Assembly (NCBI GenBank): GCA_949127775.1
Contig: CASBQF010000286.1
Location: 1-64,000 of the forward strand
Origin: Oscillatoriales cyanobacterium PMM_0080
Lineage (GTDB): Bacteria; Cyanobacteriota; Cyanobacteriia; Cyanobacteriales; Microcoleaceae
Reading direction: 5' to 3'
Length of the DNA: 64,000 nt
Shown here: positions 1 through 9,596 of the stretch, one piece after another
Numbering within the stretch: the stretch's first letter is position 1
Layout of the letters: each line of letters starts with the position of its first letter
Translations under genes and position numbers: made by a program
The notes under the pieces: model-generated
Told to the model about the DNA's origin: nothing
Databases searched by the model: none
Seen by the model: only the letters and a program-made list of their open reading frames with translations

Positions 1-119
1 AGGCTTTTTGACGAATTTCTTAAGTCAACCATATTGCGGTAGGGGCGGGTTCAGATCAGAATTTATGAAATAATCGACTGTATCAAGGCAAAACCCGCCC
101 TCTTAAGTAAACCGTATTG
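1..119. repeat. MITE-like element, left part cut by window start; near-identical copy at 47672-47790
   Basis: 119 bp matching 47672-47790 with about 3 mismatches; ends ...CTTAAGTAAACCGTATTG like the complete copy. Confidence 0.85.
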
Positions 120-140
120 TGCTATAATTCCCCATGAGTT

Positions 141-1253
141 TTAACTAGCTAGATTAATTAATTGAAGTTCTTGCTTTTGCAATGATTCAATCGATTGCAG
201 ACTATCTGAAGCAGAATTCCAAAGAATTAAGTTGAAACAGTCAGGAATATCGCGAATTGTCAATGTTTTTGAATTGGCCAGCAGGTGAATATTAGCATTA
301 TGACAAGCACGAAGATTATAATTAGGGATTCGCTCAGAGAGATGATGAATATTGTGGTAAGCAATATCAGCAGAAAACCAATTCAGAATAGTTGGTAATT
401 TTAGATAACTACTGCCCTCAATTGCGCCAAGCAGATAGTCCCAACCCTCAGCTTTATGAGCGTAAGAACCCTCAAAGTTGTGCTGAACAAAGAAGATACA
501 GATAAATATCGCCGCCGAACAGGTCATCACAATTGAGTAAACACTCCAGAAAAAGCCAAACCCAAGTAAGTTACTCAAACAAACCCAGCTACCAACAACA
601 CAAATATTATTGAAAAGTAAATCCCAAAACTCAGCCGTCGTATACCAATTTTTGGATTTATAAGAAGCAATGATTGCAGATAAATTCATGCCACTATCTT
701 GCTTTAGACAAGCAAAAGTATGTCGAACAAAGCCAGCAATCCCCAATGCCAGCGCCAGTCTTGGCTTGATAATCAGGTAGAAAAAACCACCGGGAAACAG
801 CATCAATGGGTGTCTGAGTAACTGATACATCTTTTGACGAGATGTACTTAATGCCGCAAATTGTTCCGTAGAAATCAACGCCGAAGGGCCTCGGTACATA
901 TCCCAATTACCATTATTTTTGTGATGGTAAGCGTGTCCCCTTGACCAGGGATACTGAGGAATCGCATTGACGATACCTAGCATAAAACCCACAATCCGGT
1001 TGACTTTTTTAGAACTAAAAAGAGAGTAGTGTCCGCAATCGTGCATCAAAGAAAAACAACGTCCTGAAAAAAGTGTCATTAACACCATTATTGGCGGTAG
1101 AAGCCATACAGAAATTGCAGCAGCTTTAAATGCTAAAAACCATAAAAATATATATGGAATGACTGTGTTAAGTATTTGGTAAGTAGCTTTGAAATTGTTG
1201 CTCTTCATGTAAGGAGCTAGGATAAAGTCTGACTTTTTGATCGCGTTTTTCAT
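141..1253 (-). CDS. fatty acid desaturase family protein
   Basis: 370 aa, histidine boxes HDCGH, HAYHH and HNIHH, multiple hydrophobic segments. Confidence 0.9.
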   Translation of the reverse strand: MKNAIKKSDFILAPYMKSNNFKATYQILNTVIPYIFLWFLAFKAAAISVWLLPPIMVLMTLFSGRCFSLMHDCGHYSLFSSKKVNRIVGFMLGIVNAIPQYPWSRGHAYHHKNNGNWDMYRGPSALISTEQFAALSTSRQKMYQLLRHPLMLFPGGFFYLIIKPRLALALGIAGFVRHTFACLKQDSGMNLSAIIASYKSKNWYTTAEFWDLLFNNICVVGSWVCLSNLLGFGFFWSVYSIVMTCSAAIFICIFFVQHNFEGSYAHKAEGWDYLLGAIEGSSYLKLPTILNWFSADIAYHNIHHLSERIPNYNLRACHNANIHLLANSKTLTIRDIPDCFNLILWNSASDSLQSIESLQKQELQLINLAS

Positions 1254-1387
1254 TGAATATGTCTACTTTGTGTAGGTAAGTGCTGAGGTTATAATTAAGT
1301 TCTGGTGGCTGTTGTTGCCATTATGTTGTAGCAGGTGATGGGGTGAATTGCAGTTTAAATTCAGCCCTAATATCAGGTGCGGTTAAT

Positions 1388-1526
1388 CATATCAATTCCG
1401 GCTGCACTCAGACATGATAGGAGACGGCACTGCCGTTTCTCTACCTCGATTAATTGTAGGGACTAAGGCCAAGCCGTGTCCTGATTTTGGGTGATATTAA
1501 TTCAGATGCAACCGGAATTGATATCA
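1388..1526. repeat. palindromic MITE-like element
   Basis: Termini ATATCAATTCCGGCTGCA... and ...TGCAACCGGAATTGATATCA are inverted; related degenerate sequence near 5071-5260. Confidence 0.5.
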
Positions 1527-1755
1527 GTTATCATTTGAGTGCGAGTTCGCACAGAAGCTCGTACTCAACTCAACATAAGCGATGGGACTTGATATAAGTA
1601 GGTAGTTACAAATAAACATCGCCTCGATATCAAAAATCACTATACCTAAGCCAACGATTAAAAATCTATTCCAAGCGGTGTATCCAATTGTCTACCTATT
1701 TTGGTGAAGGAACTGATTCTGCCAGTAGCTAAAGCTACTTTGCGGCTGGTTATCT

Positions 1756-1938
1756 TCAACTCGCATTAGCTTCCTCGCCGAGTATTGTAACAGCTTTCAC
1801 CATATTTTGCAGCAGGGGAACACTCTGTAATCAAATATTTGTCTTTAATTTCCAACTGAAAAATGCTTGGAAGGCTTTCTTGCATTCCGAGTTTTTATGA
1901 ATCCGAGGATAGCCCAATATCTGAGCTAGAATCTTCAT
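1756..1938 (-). pseudogene. metE: remnant of cobalamin-independent methionine synthase (metE), internally deleted
   Basis: Minus-strand reading: MKILAQILGYPRIHKNSECKKAFQAFFSWKLKTNI*LQSVPLLQNMVKAVTILGEEANAS*. The start resembles the MetE N-terminus (ILxxxLGxPRIGxxRExKKAxExxW) and the end resembles the MetE C-terminus (ALxNMVxAAxxLR), in the same frame with one internal TGA. Confidence 0.7.
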
Positions 1939-2239
1939 GACTCAACTTATTTACATGATGCAATCAGTGGAAATTTACCATAAAAATCTACTCAGGCTGT
2001 GTTCAAATGAGCACAAATTATGAGAATTTTTTCACACAGTAGCGACATACTTGTCGATTGGTGAACGTTCGCTTCGTGTGTTCACAGTCACATAAAAACT
2101 GTTACCTGACTAAAAATTTATCAGGAATTAGTGAAATCTAATCAATATCGTTCTAGGTCAATAGATCGATCGCCAGACATGATACATAAATTTTGAAAAT
2201 GCTGAATTAACCATCATCTATGCCTCGCAGATGAACAAG

Positions 2240-2400
2240 AACAGGTTCCGGCAAGTTCGGCGGGCATTCTGACTAAGAGACTGTATAGTCTCATCACAGT
2301 TGCGGGACAGCGCCGGATTTACACCGACTTTCCCCATTTCTTCCAACGGTTGTTTTAAGTTGGAACCGATTTTTGCACATCTATGAGGTTATCACAACTC
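2240..2400 (-). ncRNA. cobalamin riboswitch
   Basis: Minus strand contains GGTTCC...GGGGAAAGTCGGTGTAAATCCGGCGCTGTCCCGCAACTGTGATGAGAC...GTCTCTTAGTCAGAATGCCCGCC, matching the B12-box core and flanking stems. Confidence 0.92.
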
Positions 2401-2564
2401 TAGTTTATTTGCCTGATAAACTGTGCAACATCCTCAACCTGCTACCATTCAACCCGAAATTTCAAAAGTTCAGTTGACCGAAAATTTGCCGTAGTTCGAT
2501 TTTTGATGTTGAAGAAATAAGCTTTATTCCTTCAACATCTACTTATGGGCTAGTTATGGACGAT

Positions 2565-3155
2565 TTAGAAATTTTGATTGTCTGTGCTTGGGGCTACTGA
2601 ACCAGGCTGGTTGATAAACAAGTTTTTGGCGCTGTCGTTTTGGTAGATACAGTTGATGTCGGGTTGAGTTTCCAGGGCACCGGTAAAGCCAAATGTATTC
2701 ATGCGATTTTTGCAATCGCGTACTTGATCTTGGCTGACGAGTTTTCTTTGTTCGAGAATTGCCCAGTTGTTGGTTCGCAGCACGCAACCGGGGCGCATAG
2801 TCGGTTGTGAAATGTAGACGTTGAAAGGGTTGAGGGTGACGTAGGCGCGCATATCTGTCACCATTGCGCTGGCCCCAAATTGCACGCAAAGTTCGGGGTT
2901 CGGGGCGCTGCGATCGATAAATTCGCGGGATGCTACGTTTTCTGGGCTAATTGTAGCTGTGGAACTAAAGGCAATCCCAATCCCAATTCCCAGAATGAAG
3001 ACGGCTGTTAAAATCCCTATGGTGGCGGAATTGAGGAAAGAGGGTTTGCTGGGCTGAGGTTGGCGCCGAGACTGTCCGCCCAATGAGCTGGAGTCTTCAT
3101 CTCGATATTCGTCGCTGAATCTGTCGTCGTTGTAGGATTTAGGTTTGCGTTTCAT
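2565..3155 (-). CDS. DUF3172 domain-containing membrane protein
   Basis: 196 aa; one TM segment (IGILTAVFILGIGIGIAF); cyanobacterial conserved sequence (CVQFGASAMVTDMRAYVTLNPFNVYISQP). Confidence 0.75.
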   Translation of the reverse strand: MKRKPKSYNDDRFSDEYRDEDSSSLGGQSRRQPQPSKPSFLNSATIGILTAVFILGIGIGIAFSSTATISPENVASREFIDRSAPNPELCVQFGASAMVTDMRAYVTLNPFNVYISQPTMRPGCVLRTNNWAILEQRKLVSQDQVRDCKNRMNTFGFTGALETQPDINCIYQNDSAKNLFINQPGSVAPSTDNQNF

Positions 3156-3230
3156 ATAAAGTTCCGTCAGTTCTTGAGACTCAACAGGTAGTAGTTTTTT
3201 GTTTTTAATCGATCGCGCCTTTCTCCTATT

Positions 3231-4545
3231 TTGACATCCACCCCGACCTTGAAGGTGCGGGGATTCCCAATCATCACTGATTGGGTTTCTGCTTCGTAGC
3301 GCCAGCCTTCAGAGATTTACTCTCTTGGGGTCTTACAGTCGCTCCACAGACTGAAACGGCTAGCCCAGCCGCCAAAATATTCTTGGCTGCGTTAAGATCG
3401 CGGTCATGGTTCGTCCCACATTTCGGACATTCCCATTCGCGAATATTTAACGGTAATTTATCGATAATATACCCGCAGTTTCCACAACGCTTAGAACTAG
3501 GAAACCAGCGGTCTATCTTTATTAGCTCTCGTCCGTACCACTGGCACTTGTAACTTAGTTGACGAATTAGTTCGCCCCAACTAGCATCACTGATGGCAAG
3601 AGCTAACTTATGGTTTTTCACCATATTCTTAATAGCCAAGTCCTCAACTACAATCGTTTGGTTTTCACGAACCAGTTGAGTCGTCAGTTTGTCTAGGAAA
3701 TCTCTACGCGCATCGACTATTTGTGCGTATACTTTCGCGACCTGCACCCGCGCCTTTTCTCGGTTATTACTTCCTTTTTGTTTGCTATCTAACGTTTTTT
3801 GCTTCCTTTTTAGCTTCTTGCGAAGCTTTTTAAAGTGCTTGGGATTGGTAATTTTGTCACCATCGCTAGTAACAACTAGGCTGGTTACTCCCATATCCAG
3901 ACCGATAGATTTATCTATTTTAGGAAGTGGTTTGATCGTGTAGTCGTCTACGAGTATGGAAACAAACCAACGTCCGGCAGGTGTCAATTTAACCGTAATA
4001 GTAGACGGAATGCACCCTTTAGGAATTTGTTTACTCCAGCGAATGGGTAATGAAGTGGTGCATTTAGCTAAAAATACCTGTCCATCTTTCCATCGGAAAG
4101 CTGACTTACTGAATTCAGCACTACCGCCGTTATGTTTCTTCTTGAAGTTAGGATACTTGGCATCACCCGCAAAGAAATTGCTAAATGCCGTTTGAAGATG
4201 TCTGAGTCCTTGCTGAAGAGGTACACAACTAACTTCATTCAAGAAATCAAGCTCTTCTTCTTTCTTCCAGTTCGTCAGCATGGAGGAAGTTTGGCTGTAG
4301 CCAACCCTTTCTTGATGCTCGTACCAAGATAAAGTGCGAGCAGCCAAAGCCTTGTTGTAGACTAACCGCACACAACCCATTGTCCGTCGCAAGAGATTTT
4401 CTTGCTCGATCGTGGGATAGAATCGGTAGCGGTAGGCTTTTTCCATTTTCACACTTTAGCACATCTTTTGTGATGTGGTTGTCCTTAGTTCAGTCTTTTT
4501 GTAAAGCGGTCCTAAAAGGACGGGGTTTCTACCCATCTTTCTGAT
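3231..4545 (-). mobile_element. IS200/IS605-like element carrying only tnpB; ends approximate
   Basis: tnpB flanked by subterminal hairpins: CCCCGACCTTGAAGGTGCGGGG (~3241-3262) and GGTCCTAAAAGGACGGGGTTTCTACCC (~4508-4534); no tnpA ORF. Confidence 0.8.
3274..4452 (-). CDS. tnpB: RNA-guided endonuclease TnpB / IS605 OrfB family
   Basis: 392 aa; RuvC-like motifs IGLDMGVTS, VVEDL and DRDLNAAKN; zinc-finger CGNCG...CPKCG. Confidence 0.95.
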   Translation of the reverse strand: MKMEKAYRYRFYPTIEQENLLRRTMGCVRLVYNKALAARTLSWYEHQERVGYSQTSSMLTNWKKEEELDFLNEVSCVPLQQGLRHLQTAFSNFFAGDAKYPNFKKKHNGGSAEFSKSAFRWKDGQVFLAKCTTSLPIRWSKQIPKGCIPSTITVKLTPAGRWFVSILVDDYTIKPLPKIDKSIGLDMGVTSLVVTSDGDKITNPKHFKKLRKKLKRKQKTLDSKQKGSNNREKARVQVAKVYAQIVDARRDFLDKLTTQLVRENQTIVVEDLAIKNMVKNHKLALAISDASWGELIRQLSYKCQWYGRELIKIDRWFPSSKRCGNCGYIIDKLPLNIREWECPKCGTNHDRDLNAAKNILAAGLAVSVCGATVRPQESKSLKAGATKQKPNQ

Positions 4546-4755
4546 GACGCTAGGAAGGTGGTGGCTACAGGCTGGGGACCTCCTGGACGTGTTGTTGGGT
4601 TCGCTTCCGATCGCCGCCCGCGCAGGCTGCTACCTTGTCTGAATTTTCAGATTTCAATAAAATAACTGAAAGTGAGATACTCTTGCACAGCGGAGTAATC
4701 CGACTCAAGATTATTGACAAATTTTAACATCCGACAAGTCAGGAGGTATAGATTA

Positions 4756-5037
4756 GTGTCTGTAGAAATTATTGAAAAGCGTTCCACAGTCCGCAAGGTT
4801 GCACCGCGCTACCGCGTTCTGCTGCACAATGATGATTTCAATCCTATGGAGTACGTGGTGCAGACTTTGATGGCGACGGTACCGAGTCTAACTCAGCCAC
4901 AAGCTGTGAATGTGATGATGGAAGCCCACACTAACGGGATGGGATTGGTGATTGTTTGCGCTCTGGAACACGCCGAGTTTTACGCTGAAACGCTCAATAA
5001 TCATGGATTGGGCAGCAGTATCGAACCTGACGATTAA
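4756..5037 (+). CDS. clpS: ATP-dependent Clp protease adaptor ClpS
   Basis: RVLLHNDDFNPMEYVV...EAHTNGMGLVIVCALEHAEFYAETLNNHGL; GTG start at 4756 chosen because AGGAGGT lies 8 nt upstream. Confidence 0.93.
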   Translation: MSVEIIEKRSTVRKVAPRYRVLLHNDDFNPMEYVVQTLMATVPSLTQPQAVNVMMEAHTNGMGLVIVCALEHAEFYAETLNNHGLGSSIEPDD

Positions 5038-5280
5038 AAACTGATGGCACTCGAAGGGCCTTGTCCAGCCCGTTTCTGATATCATTCCGGTGTAACCGGA
5101 ATGATAGCTCGGAGACTGCACGTCTCCTTGGACTACGCCAGATTAATTGAGCGGGACATGGGACTGCCGTTTCCTGATGGTTCGATTCTGCGGTTCGCCC
5201 TGCGAAGGGCGCCAACCGCTGTGGGTAATATTAATTCTGATGCTACGGGATTTGAGCTGACTCAAACTGAATACTTTGAT

Positions 5281-5317
5281 ACTGAAAAGCCAGGGGTTAA
5301 TTCCCTGGCTTTTCAGT
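5281..5317. terminator. hairpin terminator, probably bidirectional
   Basis: ACTGAAAAGCCAGGG-GTTAATT-CCCTGGCTTTTCAGT, perfect 15-bp stem between convergent clpS and the RRM gene. Confidence 0.7.
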
Positions 5318-5459
5318 ATATTTACGGAAGTAGGTAGGGAAACTTGTAGAGCGGGAGTTGGGATCAACCAGGTCGGAAGTTGTTCAGACGGTGGTTCGGA
5401 GCTAGGTGAGCTCGATCGCCAATTTTAGCTATCCAATTTCAAATCTTTACCCTAGGAAA

Positions 5460-5789
5460 TTAATAACGTCCGCCGCCGCCACCGCCGCCACGGCCGCCAC
5501 CGCCGCCACGGCCACCGCCGCCACGGCCGCCGCCGCCGCCTTCATCTTCGCGGGGCTTGGCTTTGTTAACTTTGAGGTCGCGACCCATCCACTCTGCTCC
5601 GTCGAGAGCAGCAATGGCTGCATCTTCTTCTGCATCGGTGGACATTTCTACAAAACCGAAGCCGCGGGGGCGACTGGTTTCTCTGTCGGTAGGTAGATGT
5701 ACTCGTTTAACGGTTCCGTATTCGGCGAAGACGGTGGTGATGTCTTCTTGGGTAACTTGGTAGGATAAGTTACCGACGTATATCGACAT
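5460..5789 (-). CDS. glycine-rich RRM RNA-binding protein (cyanobacterial Rbp type)
   Basis: MSIYVGNLSYQVTQEDI (RNP2) and RGFGFVEM (RNP1), Gly/Arg-rich tail; start taken at MSIYVGNL. Confidence 0.93.
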   Translation of the reverse strand: MSIYVGNLSYQVTQEDITTVFAEYGTVKRVHLPTDRETSRPRGFGFVEMSTDAEEDAAIAALDGAEWMGRDLKVNKAKPREDEGGGGGRGGGGRGGGGGRGGGGGGGRY

Positions 5790-6259
5790 GAGGAATAACT
5801 CCAAAATTTAGACAGTGCGAAGATTTCAGTTTCGGAGAGTTCCCTGCCGATACAGAAGGGCAAGTTTTTAAACAATTCTGTAGCAATGAACAAAGCCTGC
5901 AACTGAATCTAATTCACACTTGGTATTTTAACATAGAGTAGCGTCTTTTGATTAGGTTTCAGCAGTTAATTAGATAGTTTTAATTAAACGTGAAATTTTG
6001 GCGTGATTTAAAAACCCGGTTTTTGGCTGCGATCTGGTTTCTGGTTGCATTGACATCAACTATGAGACATCTACGATAATTCTTGTGGAACAGGCGTCCC
6101 TCGGTCGTTGGGGGAGGGGCGACGCTTCGCGAGCGGGCACTGCCTGCCTGTTTAAAACAGTCTTTTTAGGAGATGTCTATTTAAATGGGGAACAGCTTAT
6201 CACCGAATTTAATCTGGTGTTTGGTCAGGTGAGAGTACAGAAAGTTTTGGGGCTTGCTC

Positions 6260-7540
6260 TCATCGCACGAAAGATACGTCTATATTTCCAAAATTGGTAC
6301 TCAAAGCTAAATTTAGGTTTTCTAGGGCTTTGACTAACCACACAACCCCTTCTCGGCTAATGAATTCGTAGTGACCGAACAAAATTGCCAACCGCTTTTC
6401 TAGGTATGGCTTGACTTTGTGGCAAATTAGGACAATTTTTAGCAGCAAGCCTGTGGTTTGGGTGGGGCCGAGGTTTGAGATCAGGTCGATGAAGACAAAG
6501 TGGTTGGGACGCCCAGAACTCTCTACTACTAGAAAGTTTAATAACTGGCTGCAAGTTCTGATCATTAAAAATTCGTTGAACTTCTGAGCATCGTTGTGGG
6601 GAAAGGTATTTTGTAGTTGCTTATACAATTTTTCGTTGAATTGACTTTTGCCGTAGCGATCGTCTGTGACCGAAGAAATCAGGTATTCGTACAAGTCATC
6701 TTTAAATGAGCGGTACGAAGCAGTTGTGCTGGCGTTTGCCGTGAAGCGGCCAGCTAGCTGTCTGTAGGTATCGGCTCCTTCTACTTTTCCGACAAATTGC
6801 TTGAGGGCAAAAAATAGTTCCGGGTCGCTCAACAGTGTCGGATTTTTGATATGTGGTGTATTTCTGCCAAAGGAAATTGAGGTCTCTCGGCGGGCTGTTT
6901 GGGCTTTTCTCACTTGGTGGGCGACATATTGCGAGAGGTCGATTTCAAATTGCTGTTGCTTTTGAGCTTGGATTTTTTGAATAATTTTCTGCTGCTCGTA
7001 GGTGCTGTCATCGCTGAGGAGGCAGTGTTTGTAGAGGTAAGGGTATCGGGGAATTAAGGTTCCGAGGGCTAGGGTGGCGGGGGTTTTGCCGTTGCTGCTG
7101 TCTTCACTGCCGTGAGTGATGACTTTGGCTAAGCGTTTGAGGGTGAGGTACTGTTCGCTTTCGGTAAATTGATTTACTAATTGGGGGATGGAGTATATCG
7201 CTCGGACTCGATTGTATCCAAATAGTATTTTCGGGGCTTCTTCAAACACAGCGATCAATTCAGGGATGGCTGCTTGCTTGCCGGGGTATGTTTGCCAGCG
7301 GTTGATCAGGATGTGACAGCAGCGGTTGAGGATGTACTTAAAGTCTTGTTGACCTTGTTTTGAGGCTGCTATTTTTTCGAGTGTGTCGGTGATGGTGCGA
7401 TCGGGATATCCGATGCCGTGGATAAATAAAGTACGAAAGCGGCCGATCAGTTCGGCGGGCTGTTCTACTTGTACCAACTCCAGCCAGTGGTTGTAAAGTA
7501 GCTGTTCTTCTTCCTGGCTTTGTCTGTTATATTCGTTCAC
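6260..7540 (-). CDS. conserved hypothetical protein
   Basis: 426 aa uninterrupted ORF; family not recognised. Confidence 0.75.
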   Translation of the reverse strand: MNEYNRQSQEEEQLLYNHWLELVQVEQPAELIGRFRTLFIHGIGYPDRTITDTLEKIAASKQGQQDFKYILNRCCHILINRWQTYPGKQAAIPELIAVFEEAPKILFGYNRVRAIYSIPQLVNQFTESEQYLTLKRLAKVITHGSEDSSNGKTPATLALGTLIPRYPYLYKHCLLSDDSTYEQQKIIQKIQAQKQQQFEIDLSQYVAHQVRKAQTARRETSISFGRNTPHIKNPTLLSDPELFFALKQFVGKVEGADTYRQLAGRFTANASTTASYRSFKDDLYEYLISSVTDDRYGKSQFNEKLYKQLQNTFPHNDAQKFNEFLMIRTCSQLLNFLVVESSGRPNHFVFIDLISNLGPTQTTGLLLKIVLICHKVKPYLEKRLAILFGHYEFISREGVVWLVKALENLNLALSTNFGNIDVSFVR

Positions 7541-7937
7541 TGTGGGTTAACCCTCCGAGGCTTGGACAGGAGCTTTAAGCGCCATTGGCAGATGAAGACA
7601 GCAGATGAAGCGCCTGATTTGAGTGCACCGAGCTTCTGGACTCCCGAGGCTTGGGGATGTAAGCGGTCGGTACTTTAAGCCGATCGATTCTTTTTTGTTT
7701 AGTTCAACTATTTATCAACACCAGCATGGCATGAATTGCTGGTAATCAGCAAGGTCTAAAATTATCATAAATTTTGTCAACTATTGGTAAATATTGTGGG
7801 TTAGTTCGGTCGGATTTCTGGGTGAACTGACGGTTTAGTATTAGGATTGTTAATCTCAATCCTAGTCGGCAACCCTCTATCAGTTCAATTTGAGGTTGAG
7901 CAAGGTAAGATTAGCTGTGAAAATAATTATTTGAAAT

Positions 7938-9332
7938 GTGAGAGCTGGTAATATGGTCTGTCGCGTAAGTATCGCCCGACTTGCTGAAATTTTAACTGTA
8001 GCTTTGCCTGCTTCTGAGGGAGTTTTGACAGTTGTAGGGACGGGTATTGCCACAGATACGCGAACTATTCAGGGGGGCGAAGTCTTTTTGGCGCTGCGGG
8101 GAGATAATTTTGACGGGCATCAATTTGTGGCAAAAGCTCGGGATTTGGGGGCGATTGCGGCGGTAGTCGATCGCGCTTACCAACAAGAATTACCCGATTT
8201 TCCGCTGTTGCGCGTTGACGACACTTTAACAGCTTATCAGGCGATCGCAGCCTGGTGGCGCGACCAATTTAGCATACCAATAGTTGCTGTTACTGGTTCG
8301 GTCGGGAAAACTACTGTTAAAGAGTTAATTGCGGCGGTTTTGTCAACGAGGGGAAATGTTCTTAAAACTCAATATAACTACAACAATGAGATTGGAGTCC
8401 CAAAAACTCTGTTGGAGCTTTCGCCATCACACAATTATGCTGTAATTGAAATGGGAATGCGTGGACTCGGTGAAATTGCGTTACTCTCACAAATTGCCCG
8501 TCCAAATATTGCGGTAATTACTAATGTGGGAACGGCACACATCGGGCGATTGGGTTCCGAAGAGGCGATCGCACAAGCTAAGTGCGAGCTTTTAGCCCAA
8601 ATGCCTGCTGATAGTATTGCGATTCTCAATCACGATTCTGATAGATTAATGGCAACTGCGTCGAAAATTTGGCATGGAAAAACTTTAACTTACGGCTTGG
8701 AAGGCGGGGATTTGTGCGCTGAATTTCTAAATAATAATACCATAATTCTAGATAGTTTAGAGTTGCCACTTCCATTGCCGGGACGCCACAATGCTGTCAA
8801 TTATTTGGCGGCTTTGGCGGTAGGAAAAGTTTTAGGGATTGATTGGGAAGTTTTAAAGGAAGGTTTATCTGTGCAGTTACCGGATGGACGGGCGCGACGC
8901 TACGATTTGCTTTCTGATGTTGTGGTTCTGGATGAGACTTATAATGCCGGTTTGGAGTCGATGTTGGCGGCACTGAGATTGTTGGCGGATACTCCGGGAA
9001 AGCGCCGGATTGCGGTGTTGGGAACGATGAAGGAATTGGGCGAAAGGGCGATCGAGTTTCACCGACAAGTAGGAAAGGCGGCGCGGGATTTAAATCTCGA
9101 TGCTTTGTTTGTGTTTGCTGATTTTGAGGAAGCGGCGGCGATGGCTGCGGGTGCGGCGGGCGTGCCTTTTGTGCAGGTGGAAGATATTACGGGGGAGGAT
9201 TCTCACGCAGATTTGGCTAGGCATTTGATGGATTTTGTCGCTGCGGGCGATCGTATTTTATTTAAAGCTTCTCATTCGGTGGAATTGAATCGAGTTGTCC
9301 AGAAGTTTCGAGCCGATTTTGGCGGCGAGTAA
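7938..9332 (+). CDS. murF: UDP-N-acetylmuramoyl-tripeptide--D-alanyl-D-alanine ligase
   Basis: VAVTGSVGKTTVKELI, NYNNEIGVPKTLL, LDETYNAG. Confidence 0.95.
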   Translation: MRAGNMVCRVSIARLAEILTVALPASEGVLTVVGTGIATDTRTIQGGEVFLALRGDNFDGHQFVAKARDLGAIAAVVDRAYQQELPDFPLLRVDDTLTAYQAIAAWWRDQFSIPIVAVTGSVGKTTVKELIAAVLSTRGNVLKTQYNYNNEIGVPKTLLELSPSHNYAVIEMGMRGLGEIALLSQIARPNIAVITNVGTAHIGRLGSEEAIAQAKCELLAQMPADSIAILNHDSDRLMATASKIWHGKTLTYGLEGGDLCAEFLNNNTIILDSLELPLPLPGRHNAVNYLAALAVGKVLGIDWEVLKEGLSVQLPDGRARRYDLLSDVVVLDETYNAGLESMLAALRLLADTPGKRRIAVLGTMKELGERAIEFHRQVGKAARDLNLDALFVFADFEEAAAMAAGAAGVPFVQVEDITGEDSHADLARHLMDFVAAGDRILFKASHSVELNRVVQKFRADFGGE

Positions 9333-9596
9333 TTCCTAAATTTTTTGCCCGCCAGATGTGATGAACTGGTAGAAGCGGAAACCAGTAATCGCCCAGATTG
9401 CTTGTCAACTTGGCGCACATAAAGTACCATCGCAAAAACGAATAGCTTTTTCTAATTACCAATTCCCAATTCGCAATTCCTATTCTTGAGTAACTAAGAC
9501 TAGAATCGCAATTAAAAGAACGTCCCCTTGAACGAATTTGGTTCTGATCAGTGGGTTTGGTCTGAGTGATAATACTGTAGCCAGAGGTATATACCA

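Noticed and set aside
2554-2889. 111-aa ORF overlapping the DUF3172 gene in another frame
   Set aside because: Arg-rich shadow translation; the 196-aa frame has a clear TM segment and conserved sequence.
5150-5260. tRNA-like GGTTCGATTC string
   Set aside because: No acceptor, D or anticodon stems can be formed around it; sits in a degenerate palindromic repeat.
5406-5696. 96-aa ORF with Ala/Thr repeats
   Set aside because: Antisense of the Gly-rich tail of the RRM protein.
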